DNA from: Vanilla planifolia
Taxonomy: Eukaryota; Streptophyta; Magnoliopsida; Asparagales; Orchidaceae
NCBI GenBank assembly: GCA_023846275.1
Contig: CM043875.1
Span: 26,917,470-26,981,469, forward strand
DNA length: 64,000 bases
Direction of reading: 5' to 3'
A program made the translations under genes and the position numbers. Positions 11,741 to 23,348 of this stretch are shown one piece after another. How positions within the stretch are numbered: position 1 is the first letter of the stretch; every line of letters begins with the position of its first letter. Below the pieces are notes generated by a model. That model saw only the letters and a program-made list of their open reading frames with translations. It was not told where the DNA came from and did not search any database.

Positions 11741-12197
11741 AGGGATCATGTCTATTTGTTGCTAGAGTTCAATCAATCATTGCAATTCTTCATTCATTGT
11801 CGTTTATGATGAAGCATTTTGTTTTGTTATGTTCTTATGTAATTTGGTTTTTGATGTACATCTTTTTTTTTTGTGTATGACTTGTGAGATTAGAAATTTT
11901 TTGTGAAAGATAGGTTAAAGACAAAAAAATTAATCTAAGATGCACTTGATTTGGCTTAAATTTTTTTAAGAATAATAGAAGAAAGCATATCAACAAAAGA
12001 ACATCAAAATAATAGAAATAGAGAGTGAGAGAAAGCTAGTCTTCATTTTTTTTATTTCTCCCTAAGAACACCCAAGGAAATCTTTCAATGAAAAAGAAAT
12101 CAAAGAAAGCCTGAAGCATCGATTTGGAAATTGATCAAACAAACAGCAGCGAACACATCTCATCTGTGTGAATACAACAAAAAGCGAGCTGATCAAG
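11741..12197. other. 3' flank of MADS copy 1
   Basis: AT-rich sequence that probably contains the MADS 3' UTR and, at its right end, the tail of the minus-strand decayed gene. No further gene is seen. Confidence 0.5.
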
Positions 12198-12760
12198 AAA
12201 GGAAATATCCGCCAGCCGCGTCGTCATCGCGATCACCAACAGCCACGTCATCATCGCGATCACCAACAGCCGCGTCTTCATCGTGATCATCGACAAGGTC
12301 CGGATTCTTACCGGCGACTATGTCATTAAACTTGGTTTAGTCCTCTCGGACGCCTTGGATCAGGCGGGTCAATTTGGCTACGACGGTCGCCTAATCTTCC
12401 CGGCCCCTGCCGCAGGCCTCCTGGATCAACCCTACACCCCGTCCAGGTAAGTTCCCTTCAGCAGGCCTCTGCCTGCCGAAATTCGTCGTTTGCGCCGGAT
12501 ACGATCTCCAACTCCCGGGTGATGTGCTCCATTCCGATCCTGAAATACGAGTCGAAGTCGTAGAAGCTTTCTCCTCCGATCGGCGACATTACGGTCGCGA
12601 ATTCGACCTCGTCGAGAGGAGGAAGGCATGTAGACGACGAGACGGTGCCCTCCTCTTAGCCTTGGGTGTCGAGAGAGCTGATGTTGGAGTCGGAGCGAAG
12701 CTACAAGTGATCTACACAGAGCGAGAGCGAACGAGCGAGCGAGTCGTGTCTTTATAGCTG
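12198..12760 (-). pseudogene. Decayed GC-rich gene of unknown family
   Basis: This GC-rich island reads like coding sequence on the minus strand. A TATA box (GCTATAAAG, about 12,757-12,749) precedes a frame containing LDEVEFATVMSPIGGESFYD, then FRIGMEHITRELEIVSG, which ends at a TGA near 12,466. Downstream a second frame (ATVVAKLTRLIQGV, KFNDIVAGKNPDLV, then an Asp-rich repeat AAVGDRDDDVAVGDRDDD) continues to a stop near 12,195 but holds at least two in-frame stops. The Asp-rich part comes from a 27-bp tandem repeat at about 12,220-12,290. An intron could explain one break but not all. I do not recognise the family. It is absent from units 2 and 3. Confidence 0.45.
12749..12757 (-). promoter_or_regulatory. 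TATA box of the decayed minus-strand gene
   Basis: GCTATAAAG on the minus strand lies at the edge of the GC-rich island and is followed by a CT-rich leader. It faces away from the plus-strand gene at 13,149, so the two genes shared a divergent spacer of about 390 bp. Confidence 0.4.
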
Positions 12761-13049
12761 CGCCTTTCGGTGGGTTTGCTCGTACGGATTCTTGGAAGAA
12801 CCGATTCATCTTTAAATAAAAGTAAAAATTTTAGTGAAGTAATATTTTTTGAAAAAATAAATGTTTTAACAGCAAAAATTGATAAACATCATTAAAACGA
12901 GGCATTATACAGATAAATTTATTTTAATTAATATTGTCATTTTTCATGATCTTTCTGTTATGTGATATTCGGCGTAAAAAATCATAATATTAATTTTGCG
13001 AAATTTTACTAAAATAATATTGTCAATAAAAACTATTACCTGAGATCTT

Positions 13050-13051
<2 letters not shown>

Positions 13052-13086
<35 letters not shown>
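13052..13086. repeat. Poly(T) tract of 35 bases
   Basis: An unbroken run of T sits about 60 bp before the start codon at 13,149. Read from the minus strand it is poly(A), so it could be a retroposon tail, but no retroposon body was recognised next to it. Confidence 0.7.
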
Positions 13087-13087
<1 letters not shown>

Positions 13088-13148
13088 GTAAATTCGAACC
13101 CATTCGTCTTCGTCTGTTTCCTTCCGTTGCCCTCGCGCCAAGTCCAAG

Positions 13149-13603
13149 ATGAGTTTTCGCGTTCCCCAGAATAAGAACGACTCCGGCGCCTCGTCGTCCC
13201 ACGCCGCTCCCGAGCCAAGAACCTCTCGGCTCTCGAGGAAGGCGAGGGCTCCGCGTTACCGCCGCCCGCCTCAGACATCCCCGAAAACCACCATTTGATC
13301 CAGCGCATGCTGTTGGAGCAGACCCTCGTAGGGATCGATATGAGCAACAATTTACTCCGAATGTATCGCCGGGTGGAGGAGATAGTCGGCCGGAGCGAGG
13401 AGAAGGCGGAGGCCATTGTTGACGCCACCCTCTGCCTCGAACGCCACAGGGAAACCTACGTCTACTTGAATGCCATGACCTTCGGCAAGGCTCCTGCCGT
13501 CGCCGAGTCCCACGACAGAGACGCCGCCGGCCCAGCTTCCCCTTCTTTAACCGTCTCGCTTTTACTGATTCTTTTCCGCTCCATTCTTCGAGTTTCTATG
13601 TAA
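13149..13603 (+). CDS. Unrecognised small GC-rich gene (gene B), possibly frame-broken
   Basis: The best start is the ATG at 13,149 (MSFRVPQNKNDSGASSSHAA). That frame ends at a TGA after 49 residues, but coding character passes to another frame near 13,215: AKNLSALEEGEGSALPPPAS, then LIQRMLLEQTLVGIDMSNN, a charged helical stretch (RMYRRVEEIVGRSEEKAEAI) and a tail ending at 13,603. The second frame alone opens with a Met at 13,295 (102 residues). So either one base was gained or lost near 13,215, or the short N-terminal frame is not used. The middle looks like a short coiled coil. No family is recognised. Its 3' third, with its 3' flank, recurs fused to MADS copies 2 and 3, which shows the gene belongs to the ancestral unit. 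Confidence 0.5.
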
Positions 13604-14640
13604 TTTCTAGGACTTATGCTCCAATTAACGATTCTTGATCAGCTGATTAGATCTTAATTAATCTGTTTAGTTTGGTACATGAATAATTTTAAACTTTTTA
13701 ATTATCGTTAATATTTTCCCTTGGTGTTTTATAAATTGAGATAATTTATAAATTTCTTTTATTTCTTATTTCATTTATTTCTTTTTATATGCCAACATTA
13801 ATAAGCTTTGTGAGTTAGTTTGTATCCATAAATAAAATTTTTAATAAACAAATGAAAAATAAATTATCTACTTGACTAACTGTATTTCACGAAATATTTG
13901 ACTTTTGATATTTCTTTTATAATTATGTAATTATGAAAATATCATGATCAAATACAAATGGTTACGATAATAAACAATTTAGTTAATAATAATAAATAAA
14001 TTTGATATTAATATTTTATCGATTATGTTTTGGAGTTCTCATTTGTGATCATTAATAAATAAATAGTCAAACAATCATAAAAGAATAAACAATAAATAAA
14101 AATTTATATTATAGTTTCAAAGGAAAATAATTAAGATAATTTATAATAAAATACTCCAATAATATTATCTAACTCATCAATATTTTTATTTATAATTAGC
14201 TTTTGATGTTATTATAACTATATAATTATAAACTAAATAATATGATCAAGTTTTAATAATATATAATAGTAAAACTTTTCATTGGATTATATCATTTAAT
14301 CCGAAAATCAAATTTAATGATTTAGCCTAGTTTTTATTATAAACCATTTATATGTTAATACTATAACAAACTGAATGTTTAGAAATGACTGAAACATTTA
14401 GCCTTATAGCTCAAACTAATATACAAGATAATCCTATTTTTCAAACAACAATTTTCTAATAACAAAAATTAATAATAATACATTAATTTTTAATAACATG
14501 ATAAAATACAATCTAAGCGCTTCCTATAAAGTAGATTCAACACTTTTAAAAAAATCCTAATTTAATTAATGAAAGGCAAATCAAAATAAATTGAAATCGG
14601 ACTTTAAAATATGAGAAATGATTATTTAAGACTTCAAAAA
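13604..14640. other. 3' flank of gene B, repeated in all three units
   Basis: No gene is seen. The first part (AATTCTTGATC..., TTTAGTTTGGTACATGAATAA) is shared with the DNA after copy 2 (about 17,840-17,930), and only in part with the DNA after copy 3. The block at about 14,440-14,640 (TCAAACAACAATTTTCTAAT) recurs at about 22,700-22,920 and 40,335-40,540. Confidence 0.6.
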
Positions 14641-17100
14641 ATCACAGTTATTTTATCTCATTCCAAAATCATCATCTCAAATTCCAACATGTGTTTTTTA
14701 TGTTAAGAAATCTTTAAATGAAGATTGAGATATGCATAGTTTCTTGGTACAAAAAAATGTATCCTCATTGATCATATAATAATATATTGCTTCGGTTGGA
14801 TCGGTAATTTATTCAATATAAATGGGTCTAAAACTAGTGTGATTGAGACAAATAATGTAGTGACTAGGTTTACTCATCTACTAAGATTATCAATAACTTT
14901 ATTCTTTATACTAGACTTATGGTTGAAGATGAATGTATAGCTTTAAAGAAACTTTTTTCACTGAACATATTTTGGTTTTAATTTATTTATGAGTTTAAGT
15001 ATCTTAAAGTTTTATATTTAAAATATTTCACAAACTCTTCGGGCAAGATTTAATGCCTTCATTACCTAAATAAATATATTATTTCATAAAATTATTTATA
15101 ATAGACAGTAATTTTTATGAGATTAATTCAAATTTTCATTAAAATAAGAACGTTAGTTATTCCTCCTAATTAGTGACTCCTCTTATTCCTATGCCTGAGA
15201 TATCATAGGATACTTCAAAAAATAATGAAAAGTCATTGTATAGGTAGTTTGATTATACTTCCATTAACTTTATCAAATACCATCTTATCTATATTTTTTC
15301 TTTCTCATACAATCAATTATGGCGATAATAATGCTACTAAAATCCTTAATAAATCTTTTATAGAAACTTTTTAGATCATGAAAATTCTTGGCTATAAGTT
15401 GGTCAAATGTTGTCTAAGAGACTCATTGTAGAAACTCTTAAGGCTACTTGGAGGACGTTCATTTTGATCATCTTAAAAAATATAAAAAGGTCTTAAAAAA
15501 CTTAATTGACACTAATGTTGATTGAATATAAGATTGACACTTAGTGATTATTCAATGATGAATGAAATGGATACTGTGATGACCTTTTAAAATCCTTGCC
15601 TTTTTGCAAAATTTTATTATTTGAACAAATAGAATCTCCTATTTATTTTGTTCGTTTTTAATATTTAATTATATAAATACAATATATTATAGCAACTATA
15701 AAATAATATTCATAATTCCATAGTTACTAATCCTATCGTATAGATTACAAGTAAATGTCATTATATTAGTATACATAAAATTTTTTTTAGAGTTATTTGG
15801 TTCAAAACTTTTTTTGAAATACAATTGTTTTTTAATAGTCATTTCTTTTGAGTGGTTCATATTATGTTATAGTTCTTATATATCAAAAAGGTTAATACCA
15901 AAGAAAAAACTAAGCCAACCATGAGAGATTTAATAAACCAGATGTAAAGTCTAAACCACATAAATCAATTAATATCGATTTTTTATTAACGTCTGTTCCC
16001 ATTTAACATACATATTGTCTTTTTATTTACATCTTATCATAGTAATATTGGTGCTCCTATTCTCTTATGATAGTAAGTCGATATTTTTATTTTAGTTTAT
16101 TTAGTTATAGTAGAAATGTCATCTATTCATTATTAAAGTCTTAATTTTATGCACAATAATGTTTAGTCATTTAATATTTTTAATAGTCCTATTTTTGTGA
16201 TAAATCTTATCAGGCATATTGGCCATTAACCATATCATAATTACAAATCTAAATATTATGACATATTGGCTACTAGTTATTAACATAGTATGACATTTTA
16301 AACATGTACTTACTATCATAGTGTACATCTTAATCATGTTATACGTTAGCTATTGTTAAAAAATACAACACATTTCAGATTAAATAATTCATTGATCATT
16401 CATTCTATTTTTAATTAATTCAATTTGATATTATCATCATTTTATTTTTTTATGATAGTTTCACAATTTTTTAATATTTATATAAATGTATGTAATTATA
16501 AAAATATTTTGATTATTAAGTTTATTTATAATATGCTTATTTAATCCACATAATAATACATCATTTAATAAAAAAATATACATATCAATAAATTTAATTG
16601 TATGTCCAACAATCCAAAATTATGAATTCTTGTAGAGATAATAAATGTAATATTAAAGTAATACATTAGATGTCATTATGCTGCATGTAAGACTCTTATA
16701 TATCGTCATACATACTAATCAATATTGCATCAAACATGTGTATATAATTTTGTCATAGTGCCCATCTAAATTAATAAATTTAGGTGAATCACAAACTGAT
16801 TTCGATAGTTAAGAATAGATTTTGATGACTTACAATTAGTTTTTTATAATTTAATTAAATTAATTATTAATGAAACAAAAGTTTTGAAAATGTTGAACAA
16901 ATAATTCTTAAGATATCAAGGTTTGGGATATTTGATAATAGATATTATATATGGTGATTAAACATTTTGTTAAATAAAATTTAATTTATTTTTATATGTA
17001 TTGAAAGAATAATTTTAATTAAACTTAACATTCTAAAAAAAATTGAAATACCTAATTTTAATTAAAAATTAAAATAATTTAAAATCGGGATTTTAAGACC
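14641..17100. repeat. Segmental duplication, copy A (upstream half of unit 2)
   Basis: This AT-rich stretch matches about 35,604-38,940. Shared blocks include TTATCTCATTCCAAAATCAT at the left edge, GATTGAGATATGCATA, ACTCATTGATCATATAATAA, and near the right end ATAATGTTTAGTCATTTAAT. Order and orientation are the same. The plastid-derived block of copy B is absent here, and copy A lacks about 330 bp just before the MADS promoter. No gene is recognised within it. Confidence 0.75.
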
Positions 17101-17187
17101 GACCGTTGCCAATATTATCTTTTTTCTCCCTAATTTTGCTTCGGTATATCAATGTAAAATCGAGTTTTTCAAATTTATTTGAATTGT

Positions 17188-17199
17188 TTTGGCGGGAAA
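17188..17199 (+). promoter_or_regulatory. E2F-type site, MADS copy 2
   Basis: TTTGGCGGGAAA occurs 99 bp before the ATG at 17,298, identical to the sites before copies 1 and 3. A telo-box-like TTAGGGTT lies between it and the start codon in copies 2 and 3. Confidence 0.5.
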
Positions 17200-17297
17200 A
17201 TGAGTACTTAAAAAGAGAATTTGTTATTTTAATTGTCATTAGGGTTATTTTGTTCCATCTCCTTCTGTTTCATTTGTTCACTCTTGTTCCGATCCTG

Positions 17298-17570
17298 ATG
17301 GGCCGCGCAAAACTAGAGACGAAGTATCGGGAGGATCGACGGGCACGCCTCACCACCTACTTGAACAGGTTGAAGGGAGCGAAGAAGAAGGCCAGTGAGC
17401 TATCCATCCTCTGCGGCGTGGATGTACTGATGGTTTCCTGCTCGCCAGATCTCAACGCTACCAACTGTTGGCCCGAAGATACCGCCTCCTTCCGCAGCAT
17501 CGCTGATAATTACCTCTGTCGTCGGTGGAGGAAGCTCGGCTCATTTCTTCCTTCTCCAGCTTTCCCCTAA
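17298..17570 (+). pseudogene. M-type MADS-box gene copy 2, truncated
   Basis: The start and the first 90 codons match copies 1 and 3 almost residue for residue (MGRAKLETKYREDRRA, KKASELSILCGVDVLMV). A TAA replaces a Ser codon in AFPS, so the frame ends at 17,570. Beyond it the DNA still matches the helical region (to about 17,660), then jumps to the 3' end of gene B (CCTCTGCCTCGAACG...) and gene B's 3' flank to about 17,930. The short product would keep the MADS domain only, so a dominant-negative-like small protein is possible, but decay is simpler. Confidence 0.7.
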
Positions 17571-17829
17571 TTCCATGAAGAGCTCACCGCATTAGAGGCA
17601 AAGCTCGAAAAAGCCAGGGAAAGGCTCTGTTTTCTGGGATCTGCTGCTTCTGAGGAGCTTTCAGACTCCTCTGCCTCGAACGTCAGAGGGAAACCTACGT
17701 CTACTTGAATGCCATGACTTTCGGCAAGGTTCCTGCCGTCGACCACTCCCACGACATAGACGCCACCGGCCCAGCTCCCCCTTTCTCGAACCGTCTCGCT
17801 TTACTGATTCTTTTCCACAGCATGCTTGG

Positions 17830-20800
17830 ATTTTCTATGTAATTTCTCGGAATTAGTCACGAATTAATAATTCTTGATCTGATGATTGGAGCTTAATTAA
17901 TTTTTTTAGTTTGGTACATGAATAATTAAAATCTAATAATTCTCATTACTACTTTCTCTTCGTGTTTCATAAATTGAAACAATATTAAAATTCATTTATT
18001 TTTTTCTATGCCTACATTGATATGCTTTGTTAGTCAGCTATAATCCTAAATGAAATTCTTAATAAAAGAAATTTAAAATAAATTATGTCCTTAATTAAAT
18101 ATATTTAGTGCTTTGTGAAAATTTTTCTCAATATTTTTGACTTTTAATTTTTTTTCTTATAATTATATAATCATGAAAACAAATCATGATCAAATAATAA
18201 ACAAATGAATGAATAATAATAAATAAAAAAAATATTCATATTTTATTAATTATATTTTGAATTTCTCATTATGAATACTAAAAATATATGATCATATAAT
18301 CATGAAAGAATAAAAAACAAATCAATCTATAATAATAAAATTTTTTACTAGAAAAAAAAATTTGAAAAGTAAAAAAATGATTTTATTATTATCAAGCTAG
18401 TCACACAGATTGAATGTTCAATAACTATAATCCTAATTAATCAAATGCCTTCCAAAACACTTCAATTCTAAATCCTTGCCTACTTGAATCTTTCCAACAG
18501 GTTTGCATTCTTAGCCTCTTATTCATAAGATTCTTGGATGTATAACGTTTCTCCAATATATATATATCCAATCAAAAGTAAACCTTGATCCAAAAAATTG
18601 TTTGCATCGAATGATATAGTATTCCTTGAAGACAACAAATTATCGTCCCTCTCCACAAGTTAGGTTCAAAATTGATTGCTCAATTATAATGGGTCAAGGA
18701 AAATAGAGAAGGCTCAACAAAAAACAAATCCTCCCTTGTTCCTATGGTTTCCACTTCAAAACCGCTCATTGTTGCTAATACCAAAAGCAACTATAGTTAA
18801 CTGATTTTAACGCTTCTATTCCTAATAGAAAAAGCAAATGATCTTTGACCCAAAAATTGCATAAGCTTTAGGAACTCATGAATTAAAAACATAAAAAAAG
18901 AATAAATTTTTATTGACAAGAAAAGAAAACCATATGGCTTTAGTTCATATTCCTTCCAAATTAAGGTTATCTTCCATTTACAATTTTCTTGACAAGAAAA
19001 GAAAGAATAAATTTTTATTGTAACACCTATGGTTGCATTCCAACAATTGTTCATGTGTTTCCTATTGAAGAGAAGATTGAAGATTAAAATATCTTTCAAG
19101 ATACCTTTGCCCAAAAGGATGAGTACAGAGAGGAAATCCTCTTAAAATACCTTTTGTACTCTTTTAGAACAAAAAGAAAACCATACATTTGGACAAGAAA
19201 GAAGAAGCTAATACCTCTTGATCCTTAAGGGAAGGAAAAAATAAGTAATAATGCATTAGGAACTAAGTTTAACTAGCAGGTCATTTGTATCAATTACAAA
19301 ATATACTATTAATATTATATCAAATTGAGCTATTCCTTGAATGACAGTCATTAACAGTAGCCATATTAGCAACCTATATTTCGTATGTATGTTTTGACTA
19401 TAATTATATTCCTTGTAGTATTATTTGGTTTAGTGAATTGGACTATCTATTAAAAAATAAGGAAATAGAAAAAGTTCCTTCAAAATCTATATGATATTAA
19501 TGCAAGACACCTAGGTCTTCACCAAGTCAGACGTACTCATGTGATCTAATTTGAGAAAAGGGGCAAATCCAATTTTTGCTGGAAAATCTCGTCATGATTT
19601 TCTCTTGCTCCATCGAGAGAAGGAAAACCAATTGTTTTGTCGTGTCATTTGTCTCGCAATAAAATAAAAATTGATATGACTATCAATTATCCTACATGAA
19701 GTAATTAAATGGCCTATCATTATAGTGCTGACATTTGTGTCTAGCCAATTGCATCCATTCATTTTTTCAACCTTATCCTCTTTTGTGTTCTCAAAAAGTA
19801 GTTTCCCCTCCGACCAATACATATCTACAAGAGAGCTTAGCAAGCACAACCATGTGGGAGTAATTGCAGTGATCTACATTCTCTACACCTATAAGAGCAT
19901 CTCAAAACCTATTGCTCCTTCTCTGCTCTCGTAAATCATCAATCTTTCTACTCTTTCTTCTTTTCCTCTTGTGTTCGCTCACCACCTCTCAACGAGAGAA
20001 AAAGAGCTATTGCAATTCCTTCACATGAAGATTTGATATTCTCATCAGGAAAGGAGATATTATCCACATTTTTATTTAGCTTATCCTCGAGTACATTTAA
20101 CTTTAAATACTAAGGAAACCGAATTTAGAAAGGGATGTATCCACATCAATCAATAAATAAGGGGCTTCATCCATCATTGTTTCCCATGACTTGTGGACCT
20201 TTTAGAAAGCATCATCTCTACATATTACAAATCACAAATTAGATGACAAAAATTTGCTTTAATAGTCCCAATTGGTCCTTATGGGTATTAAGTGAAGAGG
20301 AAAACTCAACCACATTAATGGTGAGGTTCAAAATCCAAGCATGAATAATCCCATTTATGTCAACTGGGACCTTAATAATTTCACAAAATCCTCCACAAAA
20401 ATGCTCTAACTCAAATGAAACTATAGAAAATTTTGCATAATTACTATTTTTTGGTCTCTTGAGAATAGATATTTAGGATAATTAGTTAAGAGCTCTTTTT
20501 TAATCTATCTAGTAAAATTAGTCTCGAATAAAACCCCAATGCATGATGTCATACTCCATCAAAATAATGTATTGTGCCACAATTCTTGTGTGGAATCTCT
20601 TTTAGAGTCCTTATTCACAAAAGCAAACTTCTTGCTTCACTTCGATGTAGTGGTGAAATCAGATTTTCTATGTGGATTTTCACGTTTGCATCTCTTTCTC
20701 ATCTCTCACCATGAACACCATCATTTCCCACCTTGGTATCTTTTTATAGTAGAGACACACCACCCATGATCTCTGCACAATTCAATTACCAATTCCACTT

Positions 20801-22690
20801 TCTTTACCATCATGCTTATCATTTTATTTAGATCTCTTGTTGTCACTATTGCTTGCTTAGGTTAACTTGCTTCCTTGTTTGAGTCTCAATTAAAAAAAGT
20901 ACAAGGTGTTGTGAACCACAAAGCCTATTAGCTTGTTGTAGTTTGCAATAGTGGATGATGAACTAATTCTTTACGATGACTTGACGTGGGCAATGCATTA
21001 TAGAGATACACTAGTCATGATGTGTGCCACAACCAACATAACTTCAACTATCACCTTCCCAATCCATTGTTCCTTAAGGAATGGTTTTGAGATGAAGGAA
21101 ATTGACATGTTGGTATCCTTTGACCATTTCAAGACAATTTCAAGCATCATAGATCACATCCGGTTGACTATGGGCCACATTATTTTTGTACATATAATTT
21201 TTTATACTTTTTTTTGTATTTTTGCATACGATTAAAATAAATTTGAATAATTGTTTGTAATTCGTAAAGATGCATAAAACTAGGTAGATCCATGGAAACT
21301 TAGATGACAAACATGTGCTTTTGTACATTTCAGAAAATTTTGAACTTGCCCTAGCTAATGTGAAAAATGGAGCAATTTAGGATTTTCTCATGGGCCTAGA
21401 ATTTCACCTAAACCACTCAACCAAATCTTAGATTGCCTCTAGCAAATTTAAACAATGATTTAATATCTTGCAAATCTCAATGGGTAATGGGACAAGTCTA
21501 CTTAAGAAAATTATTCAAACCTATCTACTTCAAGAAGTTAGACCAAACCCTGCTAAATGATTAGACCAACTAACATTGAGTGGTTACTAAAACCACAATA
21601 AGAGATCCGATGCGACTATAGACATTTTATCCCAATTCTTTTACTCTCTTTCCATGCACACAAACCCCTTGAGCTACGATAACAAAATATGCAAATGCAA
21701 AGTTATTAGATTATATGAGGTGATGTGATTAGTTTGATTAAGCCATGCTTATGAACCCTCAATTTTCACTCACATTAATGTTAAGCTATTAAAAGAACTT
21801 AGAAAGAAAAGATCTTCAACAAAACTAAAAAGCATATTGATAAGAAAAGATCTTCTACTAATCCTTCATATTTTACATTTTCCTATCATTCTTCTACTCT
21901 ATTGTATGTAAAGTCCTTTGTTTTCTTTTTGCCACCAATCAAATCTAGTTTTTCCATGAGCTTGTAATTTTTTACGCAAATTTGACTCCAAATCCCATGA
22001 CAATTTTGAAAATTAACTTTTTTGGAAGTTCCACAAGAATGTACAACTTGTCTCTAGATATTAAGACTCTAAGGTTTCCAAACTTGAGATCTTTTTAGAC
22101 TGGAATAAGAATAAAGTTTCTTATGTAATCCCAATATTTAGCATCTTAGCCCCATCAAACTGCCTTGGATGACCAAAATGTTTGGTGTTCTTATAACAAT
22201 TATTTTTCTACAAATTTTGTTATAGTTTTCCTTTGATAACTCATTCTGATTCACAAGAAAAACCTCATCTTCTCCTTATCACATTGTCATCCTAGTCAAA
22301 TCAGATTTTTGGTATGTGTGAGTGTGCTTTGATGTTTGTTTCTTTCTCATATCTCCTCCTATATTTAGCTCCAACATTGCTCACCATAGAGTCTTATTTT
22401 TGTGAGGACCCTCCACCCACAATTACTTTATATGCAACAAGTCTCGAGAAATATTGTCCATAATTACTTCATATTATCTCCTTACAACTTCCTCGTAGTT
22501 CACCAAAATACTGTGAAATATTGGTGAAGTGCTCTTACCAATGCTAAGTTATTATGCATTCCTATCAAAGTTGTTAGTGAGGAAGAAAACTCCCAAGTCT
22601 TCTTCTTAGAAGTTTCTAAGTGAAACCTACCCATTAGTCTTAAACGAATTGAACTTCTAGAAACAACTAAAGCATTAAATTTTAATGCTT
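17830..22690. other. AT-rich insertion-like block specific to unit 2
   Basis: Units 1 and 3 have only about 0.2-0.6 kb between the shared gene B flank and the next shared block, while unit 2 has about 4.5 kb (18,380-22,690), so most of this is probably inserted. No protein is recognised. It holds a local duplication (AGAATAAATTTTTATTG at 18,899 and 19,006) and two weakly similar 170-bp stretches (about 20,590-20,760 and 22,250-22,430). It may be the non-coding part of an old retroelement, but ends were not found. Confidence 0.4.
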
Positions 22691-23343
22691 TTACTAATAA
22701 ATAGGAAAATCCAATTTTTCAAACAGCAATTTTTTAATAACAAAAATTACCAATAATGCCTTCATTTTGAAGATTGAACTAAAATGCAATCCAAACACGT
22801 TCTAGAAACTAGATTCAACACCAAAACAAATCCTAAATTAATGAAAGATAAATCAAAATAAATTGAAATAAAACTCTAAAATATAAAAAATGATTAGTGA
22901 AGACATCAAAAATTTCAATATAAAAAAAATAATTTTTTTGTGTAAAATTAGAGGATCTAAAAAAACATTTTAAGAGCTTTCAAATTAAAAAAAAAATCAA
23001 CACAAGTTCAAATAGTTTGTAAATTTATATGCATAGTGAACACCTTAGACAATTAAATGATATTTCAAATAACTTGTAAAATTTATCTCATGCAATTCAA
23101 ACTATTTGCTTGAGATGGCTTTGCAACTAATTGAAACAATTGGATTGTCTTCCAAATGTTCAGTTTGGTAGAAATTATTGAAAAGTTTTATATCCTCTAG
23201 TGATCATTTCGTGCCAAAAATGTCAATTGCTTAAATAATACAATTGATCAATTAAAAATTGACCCAAGAAATATAATATTATGCCATGGACATGTTCTCC
23301 AGTAATAAAGGATACAAAAATATGTCGACACAAAAATATGACA
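22690..23343. repeat. Unit 2 copy of the shared downstream block
   Basis: The sequence matches about 40,335-40,960 and, in part, 14,440-14,640: CAAACAGCAATTTTTTAATA, then AAATCAAAATAAATTGAAAT, then TGTCTTCCAAATGTTC. The match is broken by the Ty3/gypsy insertion and resumes weakly after 31,307. Confidence 0.65.
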
Positions 23344-23348
23344 AAATA
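23344..23348. repeat. Target-site duplication, left copy (AAATA)
   Basis: AAATA directly before the left LTR matches 31,303-31,307 directly after the right LTR, as expected for Ty3/gypsy integration. Confidence 0.85.

Noticed and set aside
12944-13428. Minus-strand frames with long poly-Lys
   Set aside because: They come from the 35-base poly(T) tract and antisense reading of gene B.
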